Below, in pieces: positions 47,859-59,640 of a stretch of 64,000 nucleotides of DNA. The stretch is from Branchiostoma belcheri (taxonomy: Eukaryota > Chordata > Leptocardii > Amphioxiformes > Branchiostomatidae), in the NCBI RefSeq assembly GCF_001625305.1, contig NW_017802580.1:73594-137593 (forward strand). The letters are read 5' to 3'. Made by a program: the position numbers and the translations under genes. Under the pieces are notes generated by a model. That model made no database searches. It was given only the letters and a program-made list of their open reading frames with translations, and had not been told where the DNA came from. Position 1 is the stretch's first letter. Each line of letters starts with the position of its first letter.

Positions 47859-48694
47859 ATGTTTCTGAGGAGAAAGCTAGTATAGGCAATACCACCTATC
47901 CTCTCACTCCAGCCACATAAAGTATGTGTGGAGAAATCAAAAAGATAAATAAATATGGACTTATGACTGTGCCGAAGTTGTCTTTTCTCAGAACATTGGT
48001 CAGTTATTGTCTGCATGCACGATTACTCCACGATTGAAATGCCTAGCTTGTACATTTATGTACAGCGAAATCACCCTACATATGATTATAACAAAGCTAC
48101 ATATGAAAATTAGAGGGCCAAGAGGACTGAAATCGTTCTGTATAGTAGCTAGCAAGAAAGAAATGCTGTCGAAGTTTTGGCAATATGGAAATTTAAAACT
48201 GTACAGAAATATAATGCCACGCAATAGTGTCACACTACACCTTTTATTCATAATTAAAAAATGCTAGAAACGTGCAATAATAATGTTGATGTGAAAAACC
48301 AGCCTTCTGTGGCTATTAGTCAGGAGATGTTGAAGCAAGGCATCACAGTCACTGCCAGAAAATTTTTATTTACTAATAGAGCAATGAAGCTCAACACGTT
48401 TCCCTTGGCGCACACATACTTCGTTTGACAAAATTTTAATCAGTTTTTAAGTCGAGATACAATACTTAAAATGTATCAATGTAGTTAATATATCAAAATA
48501 GTACACAAATCAAAAGCTTTGTTTGCAAATTCGTGGTTAATTCCAAGTATATTGAAAATGATATAACAATGATAAACAGTAAGAGGAAGCACAGATACTA
48601 AATGCGACTTTTGGTTCCCACTCAATACTGAAAGAAAAGTTATTAAAAGATAACTTGTAACTTTCAGTATTGAGTGCAATGGCTAACAAGAGTT
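47859..48694. other. AT-rich, no gene seen
   Basis: Short frames on both strands (for example 48007-48267) lack domain features. A local inverted pair AACTTGTAACTTTCAGTATTGAG / CTCAATACTGAAAGAAAAGTT lies at about 48620-48675. Confidence 0.5.
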
Positions 48695-49450
48695 CCGAGA
48701 TCTCATACTTCCATGAAATATGGGCTTGATATGTGAATGTAAATTTCTTCTTTAATGTTTACGCAAATGACCTCTGGATTAACATAATATATGTATCGTG
48801 ATGTCAACTTTTGATTAACTTACAGATGTCCCTAGTATGACATTCCCATCATTCACCATTAAGAAATCATTGAATTTTCGCATTGATTATGCAAGTTAGG
48901 CAATCATTTGCATAAATAGTTTCTGTTGATGTTCCATCTGCCATAGGTTTCATGTATGAAAGTACTATAATGTAAAACACTGTATTTATAGAATTCCCTC
49001 ATTAATTATGCAAATAAAGTCCTCATTTGCATAATTTGCATTTAATTATGTACATATCTCTCTCAGCTACCTACCTACCAAAAAATGATGAAAATACGTT
49101 GTTCCTAACTGGACTTATTGGCTTTAAAAGATTTCGCCCGAAGGTCCTCTGCAGTTCCAAAACAAGCTGCTAGGGGGACGAAACCCACACCACTTATTCC
49201 TAACAGGGAAAGGTATCTGTCACCAAAAATTCAAGACCATAGCATGTTTAGGACAAAAGATACAAAAACCGGAAGTTCTGCTGCAGTACCAAGATCATCC
49301 ACAAGGAGGCCCGTATTTGACCTTGACTTTCGGCTTCCAAAGACCTACCAGCATACCAAATATCATCACAATCCATAAAGGCGTTATGAAGTTATGCTGA
49401 CTACAAATGTGCGGAAACACAAACACACACACAGACACACACACAGACAG
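48695..49450 (-). repeat. dispersed repeat F, inverted copy
   Basis: Reverse complement of 26188-27432: CCGAGATCTCATACTTCCAT, TGCAAATAAAGTCCTCATTT, GACCTTGACTTTCGGCTTCC, ending in the (AC)n with CACACAGACAGATAATG. Shorter than the + copy. Confidence 0.85.
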
Positions 49451-49930
49451 ATAATGACCGATAGTTCAATGAAATTGTATAATTAACTTTTAAAACAGCT
49501 ATTTACCACTACTAAAACTGCACAATCTTCCAGTTTAGCATCTGTTTGAAGAATCAACCATGATTATTAGAAGTAACTACGCCTATAAAATAAAAAAAAT
49601 ACTCGGTTTGGTTAAGGCGGCCTAGGCTGATATTCATGTTCGAGTTCGGGCGTGTGTCTGCACGATGGCCACAGACATGTTTCGAACCCGAATCATGTTC
49701 CACCATGTTCGATATGACGTCATTCGAATAGAACGCGTGTTCGAATTCGGGGTTACCGCCAGTCATCTGTATGTTTCCTCTGTAAACCCGCGTTGTTATG
49801 CATTTTATTCACGGAGTATGACTTAAACGGCTTTACGCGCAGCTGAAAACAGCATAATTGATCTTTAGAGTAATCCATGTTTACGTATTATCACTTTTTT
49901 ATCAAAATTGTCCAAGGCTATTTTGCATAT
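49451..49930. other. no gene; short inverted words around GTTCGA
   Basis: 49640-49755 contains repeated TGTTCGA/TTCGAAC words in both orientations (ATGTTCGAGTTCGGGCGTGT ... GTGTTCGAATTCGGGGTTACC), suggesting a small degenerate palindromic element. The host sequence ends at AAAT 49931-49934. Confidence 0.4.
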
Positions 49931-50209
49931 AAATGTGGTTTTCAGCGGTGCGTGGCCCAGATCAAAATTCAATCCAGATTGGCATAACTTGTGCACGCAG
50001 CTCGTGACCGACCAAAATCTAACACATATGGGGACTCATCCTCGATAAGGTAACGCACTCTGATTGGCTGAGATGACATGGCCTCACAAACAAACAAATA
50101 CGGGCAGTGGGAATCATTCATTCCATCCAGATCACACGTAGTAGATCACACGAAAGCTCCCTCGTCTGATCACACTCTGGATATTTCTTCTCAAAATTTT
50201 CTCATCTTC

Positions 50210-50460
50210 GCTCTGAATCTTCGGACTGAGACACCGTGCGCCCGCCGCCCCACGTGGAGCCCTCTCGCCGCTGCTTCCACGAACAGCGAGCGCCGTGCTC
50301 TACCCTCCGCCGCAAAAGACCTTTCCCAAGTCTGAATCTCCGGACTGAGACACCGTGCCCCCGCCGCGCCACGTGGAGCCCTCACCGCTGCGTCCACGAA
50401 CTGCGAACGCCGTGCTCTACCCTCCGGAGGACCTTTCCCAAGTCGCGTCGCAACTGCTGC
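50210..50460 (+). repeat. two-unit GC-rich tandem repeat in element 1
   Basis: CGGACTGAGACACCGTGC, CACGTGGAGCCCTC and CGCCGTGCTCTACCCTCCG occur twice about 120 bases apart. It lies between the element's 5' end and the SGNH frame and is open in more than one frame. Confidence 0.85.
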
Positions 50461-50594
50461 GGCTGATCGTACCGGAGCGTACCGGACAGAACGCTGCGGC
50501 CCGTGCAGAGCCTCCGGCCAGGAGTTCACCGACCTTTTGCGTCCTTGCTTGCGGTGAGTCTGTCATCTACTAGTAATACTTATTTGTCAGCATT

Positions 50595-51178
50595 AACAGC
50601 GCCTTCATCACGGGTCACTCTTTCGTTTGCCGACTAGAGTCCTTTATACGGACCCGTACTACTAAACAGTCCGGTCGAGCGGTGGCCCCTGATTTCTGGT
50701 TGTCAGAAGTAACTGTTGACTTCCACGGCATCCCTGGTTGCACAATCCCGCGATACAGATCTCGGCTACTCCCGTACATTAGAGACTTCCCTTCTGACAT
50801 TGTGTATATTGAACTGGGTCACAACGACTTGTGTCATGCGGACCTCTCCCCTCACCAAATTGCCCAAAAGATGGCGGACCTTGCATTCTCTATTCAATGC
50901 TTCCCAGCTGTAAAATCTATCATCCTAGCAGAACCCATTTGGTGCTACACATTTGGCCCAACATGCCCAACTTCCCGGAACGTTTGGCTGATTTCCGCCA
51001 GCATCTCTCGTCTGCCGCCGAACATTTGCCGGCGGTTTCTGTATGGCGACACAAGCGCCTCTCGCGGAAGAACCCAAATTATTTCGCCCCTGACGGACTG
51101 CACCTCTCTGATTTTGGCAACCTACAATATTACAAGTCTGTTCGTGGGACGCTCCTAAGCCAGTTGAAACGTGATTAG
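50595..51178 (+). pseudogene. SGNH/GDSL-type hydrolase relic
   Basis: The first part (frame of 50682) has FITGHSFVCRL (block I, Ser), FHGIPGCTI (Gly block) and IELGHNDLC (block III, GxND). It then shifts frame near 50945-50975 and continues NFPERLADFRQHLSSAAEHL, WRHKRL and APDGLHLSDFG (block V, DGxH) to a stop at 51178. All four catalytic blocks are recognisable, but the frame is broken once. A TTAACAG acceptor-like site precedes the first block at 50599. Such hydrolase frames accompany several invertebrate retro- and YR-elements. The role is unknown. Confidence 0.75.
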
Positions 51179-51589
51179 GCGTATTTCTGTCTATGAACTC
51201 GTGTTAACCATTGGATGAGTTTTAGGGCGTAATTTACCCTTTGATGAGTTGTATCATTATTTTGCTATATATCCTGCTCATTTCGACTTTCCACATGTGA
51301 TATGTAAATTCTAAATTATCTCTTACCCACATGCCTATTTCTGTGGGATCAGTTTGTCTTGTACCGGAGTTCCGGAATAAAGTTTGCATGTTACTGCCAA
51401 GCTCGTATTGTCTACGGTTGATGGTTGACTCTGGACTGACTTCAGACTACCACTCGTAGCTCCTGGTTTAGAAGCAAAAAGACATTTTGCACATAGCAAA
51501 AAGGAGTTTTTGCTGGGAAAGCAGGAAGCCAATCTACCAGGGTGGCCTGTCTCGCCTGCTGCCATGACAACAGAGTGATCTGTTTGAGA

Positions 51590-51790
51590 TCCTCTTCACA
51601 AGAGGCTGTTTCTAATTAGACCGTACCGCGTGGTGTCACTTCCGTACCGCGTCGTGTCACTCTGAGCTAACACGCGGTCAGTTTACGCTCAAGTCCAAGT
51701 TCAGTACGCAATTAAATGGTTGTGTTTGTCACTCCCGTGCCGCGTGGTGTCACTCTGAGCTAACACGCGGTCCGGACAGGTCGTGTACGC
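51590..51790. repeat. CCGCGTGGTGTCACTC tandem and shared internal block
   Basis: GTACCGCGTGGTGTCACT occurs three times. Between copies lies CAAGTCCAAGTTCAGTACGC...AATGGTTGTGTTT, the same string found in the element's right-end block (about 53402-53440 and 56728-56765). Confidence 0.75.
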
Positions 51791-52019
51791 CAGACCTCCC
51801 TACAAATCTCTCCACTAAACCCTCTCCGACTTAAACGAAATTCCCTCCCAACCCACCCAATATTTACACGCTTAATTGCAAACATATTTCTGTAGATAAA
51901 AGAATATATTTTACGGGCTTGCCCGGTTTACCCTGTTACCCGATAGCCTTTCAGTTATATTATTTTATCACTTCCGTCATGCGCTCGCCACCCGCTCATG
52001 GCGTCATTCCTTACACCGA

Positions 52020-52830
52020 ATAGCTCGTTTGGCTGGTGTAGCTATTTCAGTTGTTCTACCGACTGACTATCGGATATTTTATCACTGAATAGCTCGTTTG
52101 GCTGGTGTAGCTAATTCAATTGTTTTACCGACTGACTATCGGATTATTTTATCACTGAATAGCTCGTTTGGCTGGTGTAGCTATTTTAGTTCTCAAATGT
52201 AGCTAATGAGTTTCTTGGCTTACCCGACTGTACTATCCCGCGATACCGTACTAAAGCACTACCAAAGCTCAGGGCCTCCTTTCCTCACATACTTTGTCGA
52301 ACTCGCACATAACGACATAAGGAGTTCAGTCAAACCTTGCCCCCTCTCATTGATTCTATTNNNNNNNNNNNNNNNNNNNNAAACATATTTCTGTAGATAA
52401 AAGAATATATTTTACGGGCTTGCCCGGTTTACCCTGTTACCCGATAGCCTTTCAGTTATATTATTTTATCACTTCCGTCATGCGCTCGCCACCCGCTCAT
52501 GGCGTCATTCCTTACACCGAATAGCTCGTTTGGCTGGTGTAGCTATTTCAGTTGTTCTACCGACTGACTATCGGATATTTTATCACTGAATAGCTCGTTT
52601 GGCTGGTGTAGCTAATTCAATTGTTTTACCGACTGACTATCGGATATTTTATCACTGAATAGCTCGTTTGGCTGGTGTAGCTAATTCAATTGTTTTACCG
52701 ACTGACTATCGGTTATTATATCACTGAATAGCTCGTTTGGCTGGTGTAGCTAATTCAATTGTTTTACCGACTGACTATCGGTTATTTTATCACTGAATAG
52801 CTCGTTTGGCTGGTGTAGCTATTTTAGTTC
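52020..52830. repeat. 60-67-bp tandem repeat, two arrays around a gap
   Basis: Unit: TCACTGAATAGCTCGTTTGG, CTGGTGTAGCTA, TTCAATTGTTTTACCGACTG, ACTATCGGATATTTTA. About three units before and five after the 20-N gap (52361-52380). The flanks (51880-52360 and 52381-52998) are otherwise the same, so the second array is probably an alternative assembly of the first. Confidence 0.85.
52361..52380. other. 20-N assembly gap
   Basis: The sequence before it (from AAACATATTTCTGTAGATAA at 51880) restarts directly after it. Confidence 0.99.
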
Positions 52831-53879
52831 TCAAATGTAGCTAATGAGTTTCTTGGCTTACCCGACTGTACTATCCCGCGATACCGTACTAAAGCACTAC
52901 CAAAGCTCAGGGCCTCCTTTCCTCACATACTTTGTCGAACTCGCACATAACGACATAAGGAGTTCAGTCAAACCTTGCCCCCTCTCATTGATTCTATTTT
53001 CTCTGACCCCACTTTCACCGGCCTTGTAACTACATATAGTAAGTAATTTCCATCTAATCTTGCCTGCTGGCAGGGTCTTAGTTGGTTGTGTATGTATGTA
53101 CATGTATACCTATTCTTAAAACCTTATTTTTGTCGCATTTTTGCTCCATGTTGGCCCCTGTTCTGCTCACAATCTTAGTGAGCTTTTGGTGGTTTTTAGT
53201 TCTCAGCTTGTAATGTCGCTTATGTGATTACATATTTCTCAACATCATGACCACGTATATATATAACTGCTGTATACTGTTGACCGGATAGATAAATCCC
53301 ATGGGGATTTTTCTTACGTATGTCGTCATCACAATGTCAATTCTATTCATGTCTAATAATTTACTTTAATTCAAGTTCAAGTTCATAGTCAAGTTTACGT
53401 TCAAGTCCAAGTTCAGTACGCAATTAAATGGTTGTGTTTCCGCCAAACATGAAATCCGTATCCGCCTTCTACCTTGTGTTTTCCCTTGACTTGACTGGGA
53501 CTCGCTTAGCGTAAAACTGATTTTTGTGCCGGGACAAAAATGTGGTTTTCAGCGGTGCGTGGCCCAGATCAAAATTCAATCCAGATTGGCATAACTTGTG
53601 CACGCAGCTCGTGACCGACCAAAATCTAACACATATGGGGACACATCCTCGATAAGGTAACGCACTCTGATTGGCTGAGATGACATGGCCTCACAAACAA
53701 ACAAATACGGGCAGTGGGAATCATTCATTCCATCCAGATCACACGTAGTAGATCACACGAAAGCTCCCTCGTCTGATCACACTCTGGATATTTCTTCTCA
53801 AAATTTCCCCCCCACTCCCTCCCTAAAATAACATTATCTGTTCTGTTGCAAACTGTCGTATCCGTTGGTACAGTTTCAT

Positions 53880-54500
53880 TTTGCTGTACTGATACGCCTT
53901 AATCATACTTCCTTACCTCTGTGAACATTGATCGCAACTGATGGTGCAGATGACTTTTATTCCTGCACTGTTGCGCCTATTTCGTATCTGATGGTACAGT
54001 TTAATGATAGCTGTACCGATACGCTCCCAATCTATTATCTATGTGAACATTGATCGCAACTGATGGTGTAGATGACTTTTATTCCTGCACTGTTGCGCCT
54101 ATTTCGTATCTGATGGTACAGTTTAACTTTAGCTGTACTGATACGTTCCCAATCTATTTTCTATGTAAACATTGATCGCAACTGATGGTGTAGATGACTT
54201 TTATTCCTGCACTGTTGCGCCTATTTCGTATCTGATGGTACAGTTTAATGATAGCTGTACCGATACGCTCCCAATCTATTTTCTATGTGAACATTGATCG
54301 CAACTGATGGTGTAGATGACTTTTATTCCTGCACTGTTGCGTCTATTTTGTATCCGATGGTACAGTTTAATGATAGCTGTACCGATACGCTCCCAATCTA
54401 TTATCTATGTGAACATTGATCGCAACTGATGGTGCAGATGACTTTTATCCTGCACTGTTGCGCCTTTTCTCTTGTATCTGGTGGTGTAATTTTTCTCATA
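53880..54500. repeat. about 120-bp tandem repeat in element 2
   Basis: Five units: GAACATTGATCGCAACTGAT, GGTGTAGATGACTTTTATTC, CTGCACTGTTGCGCCTATTT, CGTATCTGATGGTACAGTTT, AGCTGTACCGATACG. No coding frame. Confidence 0.9.
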
Positions 54501-54784
54501 GCTGCACCGATACATCTTCGATACAAATATTTACCCCTCTATTTCTACACATATCTACGCATTTTCTTGTGTCATTTAGGCGTTTTACTTTACGTCAGTA
54601 ACTATCTGCATTACTTATGATTTCAAATTATACACGCCACCGGTCTTATCCGCGCAAACATTCTGCCACGCCTTGTCTCACGGAAAAATTTGCGGTTCAT
54701 ATGCGGGCGGAAACACAACCTTCTACATACTTACCTCGTTAGCCACTTCCTACTCTAATTTTATTTCCTCCCGAGTCCCCAGCT

Positions 54785-55339
54785 ATGCCGGCCACGCGGT
54801 CCCAGCGCCGCTCAGGAGGGGGTGCCGTGGACGACCCGCCACCCTCTGTCACCACGGTTCCCAAGAAGCCGCCGAAAAAGCCAAAAAAAGCCGACCGCCG
54901 GCCAGATTGAGGATATCCAGGCCCAGCTGAGCGCCCTCACGTCGGTAACAAGACGCTGCAGCAAAGCCTGGCCACCATCGCCGCACGACCCCCCGCGCCG
55001 CCAGCCCCGCCTCACCCGACGCTTCCGCCCGCACATCTGGAAAACCTGCAAACGCCGACCACTGATTCCTACTGTGCCGTAGCAAATCTGAGATCCTACC
55101 TGTTGCTCAGGGGAGAGTGTGCGGGTTGCCTCTTTCTCCTTAGCGACGGTCGCCCCGTTTCTAGTGACCATTTCTCTAACACCCTCCGCAAATGCCTAGA
55201 ACGTGCGCACTTAGACTCTCAGTCCTTTAATGCTCACTCCTTCCACATAGGAGCTGCCACACACGCCGCTTCGACGCCCAACTACGGGCGCTGGGGCGAT
55301 GGTCTTCAGATGCTTTTAAAAACGCACATACGCCCCTAG
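54785..55339 (+). pseudogene. tyrosine recombinase relic, internally deleted
   Basis: It starts MPATRSQRRSGGG with a Pro/Lys-rich stretch (PKKPPKKPKKADRR), a possible coiled coil in a second frame (EDIQAQLSAL), a Pro-rich linker, then ANLRSYLLLRGE, CLFLLSDGRPVSSDHF and NAHSFHIGAATHAA. The last block corresponds to the HxxR motif (usually HSFRIGAAT), but Arg is replaced by His. GRW and a shifted SSDAFK follow, and the catalytic Tyr is not found. The N-terminal half of the catalytic domain is missing. At least two frameshifts. Confidence 0.75.
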
Positions 55340-55409
55340 TACTCCATTCCCCCGACTTTCGCATATTGTCACATGTTAGGCTATATGCCACACAGCCACT
55401 ATTGTCTGT

Positions 55410-56200
55410 GACACGGACTTAATATTATTTTCCAACTTAGATCACTCCCTGTTAGACCTGTTAGATCGTAGTTTGTAGCCACTGTAGTAGTTAGGCTACT
55501 TAGTGCACAGCCCTCATTGAGTGTCTCATGGACTTTCAATTACTTCCAACTTAGATCACTTCCTATTAGGTCTTAGTTCGTTATCACTGTAATAGTTAGG
55601 TAGTTACATTAGTGAAAAAATTGTAGTGCAGTTACTGTAGTTAGGCTACATAGCACACACCCCTTACTGTTCCTAACTTAGATCACTTTTTGTTAGATCA
55701 AAGTCTGTAGCTACTGTATTACTTATGCTCCTTACCACATATCCGTCTTCAGATATCGCACATACTGTAAATGTGTCTGTAGCGTCAGACCCAGAAGTCC
55801 TAGCTACGTACTGTATTACTTATGCTCCTTATAAATTACCACATATCCGTCTTTATATATCGTACATACTGTACATGTGTCTGTAGCGTCAGACCCAGAA
55901 GTCCTAGCTACTGTATTACTTATGCTCCTTACCACATATCTGTCTTTATATCTTGTACATACTGTAAATGTGTCTGTAGCGTCAGACCCAGAAGTCCTAG
56001 CTACGTACTGTATTACTTATGCTCCTTATAAATTACCACATATCCGTCTTTATATATCGTACATACTGTACATGTGTCTGTAGCGTCAGACCCAGAAGTC
56101 CTAGCTACTGTATTACTTATGCTCCTTACCACATATCTGTCTTTATATCTTGTACATACTGTACATGTGTCTGTAGCGTCAGACCCAGAAGTTCTTGCAT
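55410..56200. repeat. about 100-bp tandem repeat in element 2
   Basis: Unit: TATTACTTATGCTCCTTA, CCACATATCCGTCTTTATAT, CGTACATACTGTACATGTGT, CTGTAGCGTCAGACCCAGAA, GTCCTAGCTA. About five good units from 55720; weaker related units (ACTTAGATCACT, GTAGTTAGGCTAC) from 55430. Open frames through it are repeat artefacts. Confidence 0.85.
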
Positions 56201-56869
56201 AATATCCGGTAGTATGCTCTCTTTGACAAAACCTCCAGGCGACCTGTACAATTTCTACATCAGGAGTGAGAAAACACTCTTTTCTGCCGTTGCAGCATTG
56301 GGAAAATCCTACCTACCCCCTCCCCTTCTTCCCACTTTGGCCCCCGGGGAGAAGAGGAGTTAGGGGTTGGGTAGCCGGCTGGCGGTGTCTTCCTATTCGC
56401 ATGCTTGAACGATTTCTGGCAACTGTGATTTTGTTATAAGAGCATTCTGCACGATTTTCACTTTCTTCTCATGTTATGTCCTTTCCTCTTTCCTTCATGC
56501 ATTCCCGTAGTGGTAGTGGTTTTTAGTTCTCAGCTTGTAATGTCGCTTATGTGATTACATATTTCTCAACATCATGACCACGTATATATATAACTGCTGT
56601 ATACTGTTGACCGGATAGATAAATCCCATGGGGATTTTTCTTACGTATGTCGTCATCACAATGTCAATTCTATTCATGTCTAATAATTTACTTTAATTCA
56701 AGTTCAAGTTCATAGTCAAGTTTACGTTCAAGTCCAAGTTCAGTACGCAATTAAATGGTTGTGTTTCCGCCAAACATGAAATCCGTATCCGCCTTCTACC
56801 TTGTGTTTTCCCTTGACTTGACTGGGACTCGCTTAGCGTAAAACTGATTTTTGTGTCGGGACAAAAATC

Positions 56870-57780
56870 GATATTTTTTAACTGTGACGATTTTTTAACG
56901 AAAAATGACAGAAAAATAGCTGTTTCTGACGTTTTTGGCCCAAAAAAACAATGTAACTGTCATTTAAAACAAAATAGCCTCGGACAAAAATAATAAATAG
57001 GGGGTTGGCTTTCTACTTGTAAAATATCATGATGAAAGGTGTTGTTACCGCTTGCGTGGAGATGCCATAAAGTAAACAGCTTTTTTTTAAACCAAAATGT
57101 TGATTTTTAACCCAAAAATCCAGAAGTAGTAAAAACCAAATAACCTTTATTCAATGTGTTTCAAGGACTACTAGAACTGTGTAAAGTTTAGTTGTGGTGC
57201 GACCAAGCTATCAAAAGTTACAGGCATATGTATGAAATACTACTCATCGTATGCCATAGGCTGCCTTAACCCAACCGAGTATGCCTACAAATCAATTGAA
57301 ATAAAAAAAAAAAAATAAGATAAACTATGCCTATGGGCGTAGTCCTGAGACTCTGATTTAGGTTTGAAAATGAATTTTACCTGACCCACCTTGTAGTTGG
57401 TCAGAATAGCTTTACAAGAAACAAAATGTTTGCTGATAAGTATTGTCAGTTTGGACAATGTACTTTTTATACTAGTCACATTAATGTGGCCACTAACCTA
57501 GTAGTAGAAAAGACGGTGGAAACCGGCTCATTATAAAACATTGAACAACACTGAAAGCTGCAATTTGTTAAGTAACCGCTAGAGCTTCTCACTCAAGAAA
57601 TAGAAATGCAAAGGGTGGGGTCAGTGCATGATTTTATTTTTAAGCATACTTATTAATGTTAAGAAATAAAGTATCCATGCAAATAATGTACTTGACATTC
57701 ATATATGCATATTATATGCATGGGTAAATTTTTTATTATAATTTAAATCAATTTTTGCTCTGACTGACACTGTTTAAAAT
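56870..57780. other. AT-rich flank, no gene seen
   Basis: Low-complexity A/T runs and no domain-bearing frame. Confidence 0.55.
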
Positions 57781-57784
57781 TTGT

Positions 57785-58060
57785 CACATCAAGTTTCAAG
57801 TTTATTTTAAGAGGACATATCTCAGATCCGTGAATCTGTTTTTCCTGGGCACATTACAAAATACATTCATAAAAATAACAACGTGAGCGCAACAATAATA
57901 GAACAATAAGTGAAAAATAGTGTTGGTATTAATTGTGTAAAGGCAAGGTTCATTTTTAAAAACTTCGAATTCAGCAGTGATGATGACTTTGCTTATTCGA
58001 TAGTTTCTGCGGTAGTTCACAAACGTAAAGACAGCATTCAATTTCAATTTTAAAAAGCAA
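57785..58060 (-). mobile_element. possible LINE 3' end
   Basis: On the - strand the sequence ends AAAATAAACTTGAAACTTGA, a terminus style common to LINE-derived repeats. A similar AATAAAGTTTGAAAAAC end occurs at about 17770 (- strand). No RT coding sequence is recognised. Confidence 0.35.
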
Positions 58061-59640
58061 TGTTGAACATATCACTCTGGAGAGGATGGGATAATTTGCT
58101 TATTTGATCATTTCTGCAGTAGTGCATGACAAATTTCTCATTTCCTTTCAATTGTTCACTCTAACATCTGAATTTGCGTACAATTCTTATACCATTAAGA
58201 AATAACGTATGGAGGAGTCTAATAAAGAATTTTAGTTTTAGAAATTTTAAGCCCCTAAACAACTTTGACACATACTAGAGATACTATTTAACTTTATATA
58301 GCTTCACATTTCTCTTCATTAATGTAATTTACAAGGTTAGAATTTAAATGATTCTTCAAGTAATCAATCATATCATCTGGTGTCCTTCTGGCATATTACA
58401 ACAACAAGTTTTGAACTGCATTTCTCCACAACCCACAAACTACGTTAAGAAATGTCAATGCCTCAGTTTGCCCAACCCTAAATTTGTTGGCCTAAAAGTG
58501 TTTTTTTTTAATAACATATAGGTTGTTACAAATTTTAGGTTACGAGTATATATTATGTCTATGTTAGAGAAAGGCTACTAGAATTACTAACCAGTTACTA
58601 GATGAAATGCATTTATAATATACAGAGCAGCTTTCTATTCGGGAGTTCATTTACAAAGATTCACGTTTTTGTACTAAAATTCACAAAGCCTCAGTTTGCC
58701 CAATCCTAAATTAATGAGCAAATTGCAAGTGTTTTTTTTTTTGTTTTGTTTAATTGTTTACATCCCATTAGAGGTTACGGGTAGACAACTTAAATTTACT
58801 AAAAAGTTACTAGATGAACTTCATTTTATGACACATATCGCAGTTTTTGTCAGAAGTTGACGTACAAAGCTTCCAGGTTTCTGTACTGAAATTTACAATG
58901 CTAGTGGTTTTTTTTTACATTCCATTAGAGGTTGTTAGAGAAAATTCACTAAAAAGTTACTGGATAAAATGCATTTATGACATATACAGCAGTTTTCTAT
59001 GCAGAAGTACACACCGGTTCTATTTGTAATATCCTTGACTTGATATAAAGATAACTCTAATCTGGACGAAAACGGAGTCTAGGAGAATGATCTGCATTTT
59101 ACTGCCCTGTTTTTTAGGATGTAAAAAAAAATTAGTCCCTCCCAGCGTCAAATGTCTACCATGTGTAGATGTATGTAGCTGTGAAATCTGGATTCTATTT
59201 CTACGTTTTTGTACAGAGAATCAAGCAGTGAAATATACATTCAACTTCCAGAAACATTTAGGTTTCTGCTAAATTCTGGTAAAATTAAGTGCAGAGGCAG
59301 TTGCAAATGTGACATACGAAAGGCTTTTGGTTTCCTTAAAACATGTTTCCCTAGACCTTCAGGTGTTTGGCTCTTAAAGCGACAAACAGATGAGATATTT
59401 CAATACTTTCAGCAAGCACTCATTGATATTTATTGATGTCTTTGAATGGTAAATAAACAAATAAATGATCTAGATGAATTAAAATCCTGCAGATTAATAA
59501 TCTCAAGTTCTGCCTATGATGTTTCAATAGTCTCAAAAACAACTATTGCTCTTTTGTCGATTTTCGATTCTCCAACCTGCGTGTGAAAAATTTGGACTTA
59601 ATCATGGTGCTAACTCTGTGTTCATTATAATTTCTGTTAT
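58061..59640. other. AT-rich, diffuse internal repetition, no gene accepted
   Basis: CCTCAGTTTGCCCAA(C/T)CCTAAAT occurs twice (58463 and 58688). AAAAGTTACTAGATGAA/AAAGTTACTGGATAAAATGC and ..ATGCATTTAT..CAT..ACAGCAG..TTTCTAT recur at about 58590-59000, so this is a degenerate tandem repeat of roughly 170-230 bp. The 59209-59436 frame (Cys-rich middle) is not recognised. Confidence 0.5.

Larger units (their letters stand above)
49935..53537 (+). mobile_element. tyrosine-recombinase-type element, copy 1 (carries SGNH relic)
   Basis: The left end is GTGGTTTTCAGCGGTGCGTG and the right end ...GATTTTTGTGCCGGGACAA. Both ends recur in the next element, and AAAT sits at every junction (49931, 53538, 56865). 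There is no terminal inverted repeat and no poly-A. This is the pattern expected when a circular intermediate integrates by site-specific recombination, as for Crypton/DIRS-like elements. It carries an SGNH-hydrolase relic, GC-rich 5' repeats and a 60-67-bp tandem repeat around a 20-N gap. Confidence 0.75.
53542..56864 (+). mobile_element. tyrosine-recombinase-type element, copy 2 (carries recombinase relic)
   Basis: It begins with the same about 270 bases as element 1 (49935-50203 versus 53542-53810, one difference noticed) and ends with the same about 345 bases (53191-53537 versus 56518-56864, one difference noticed). The interior is different. It joins element 1 head to tail with only AAAT between them. 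AAAT at 56865-56868 precedes host-like CGATATTTTTTAAC. Confidence 0.75.

Noticed and set aside
55822-56363. Overlapping Tyr/Cys-rich frames
   Set aside because: Translation of the about 100-bp tandem repeat in YR element 2.
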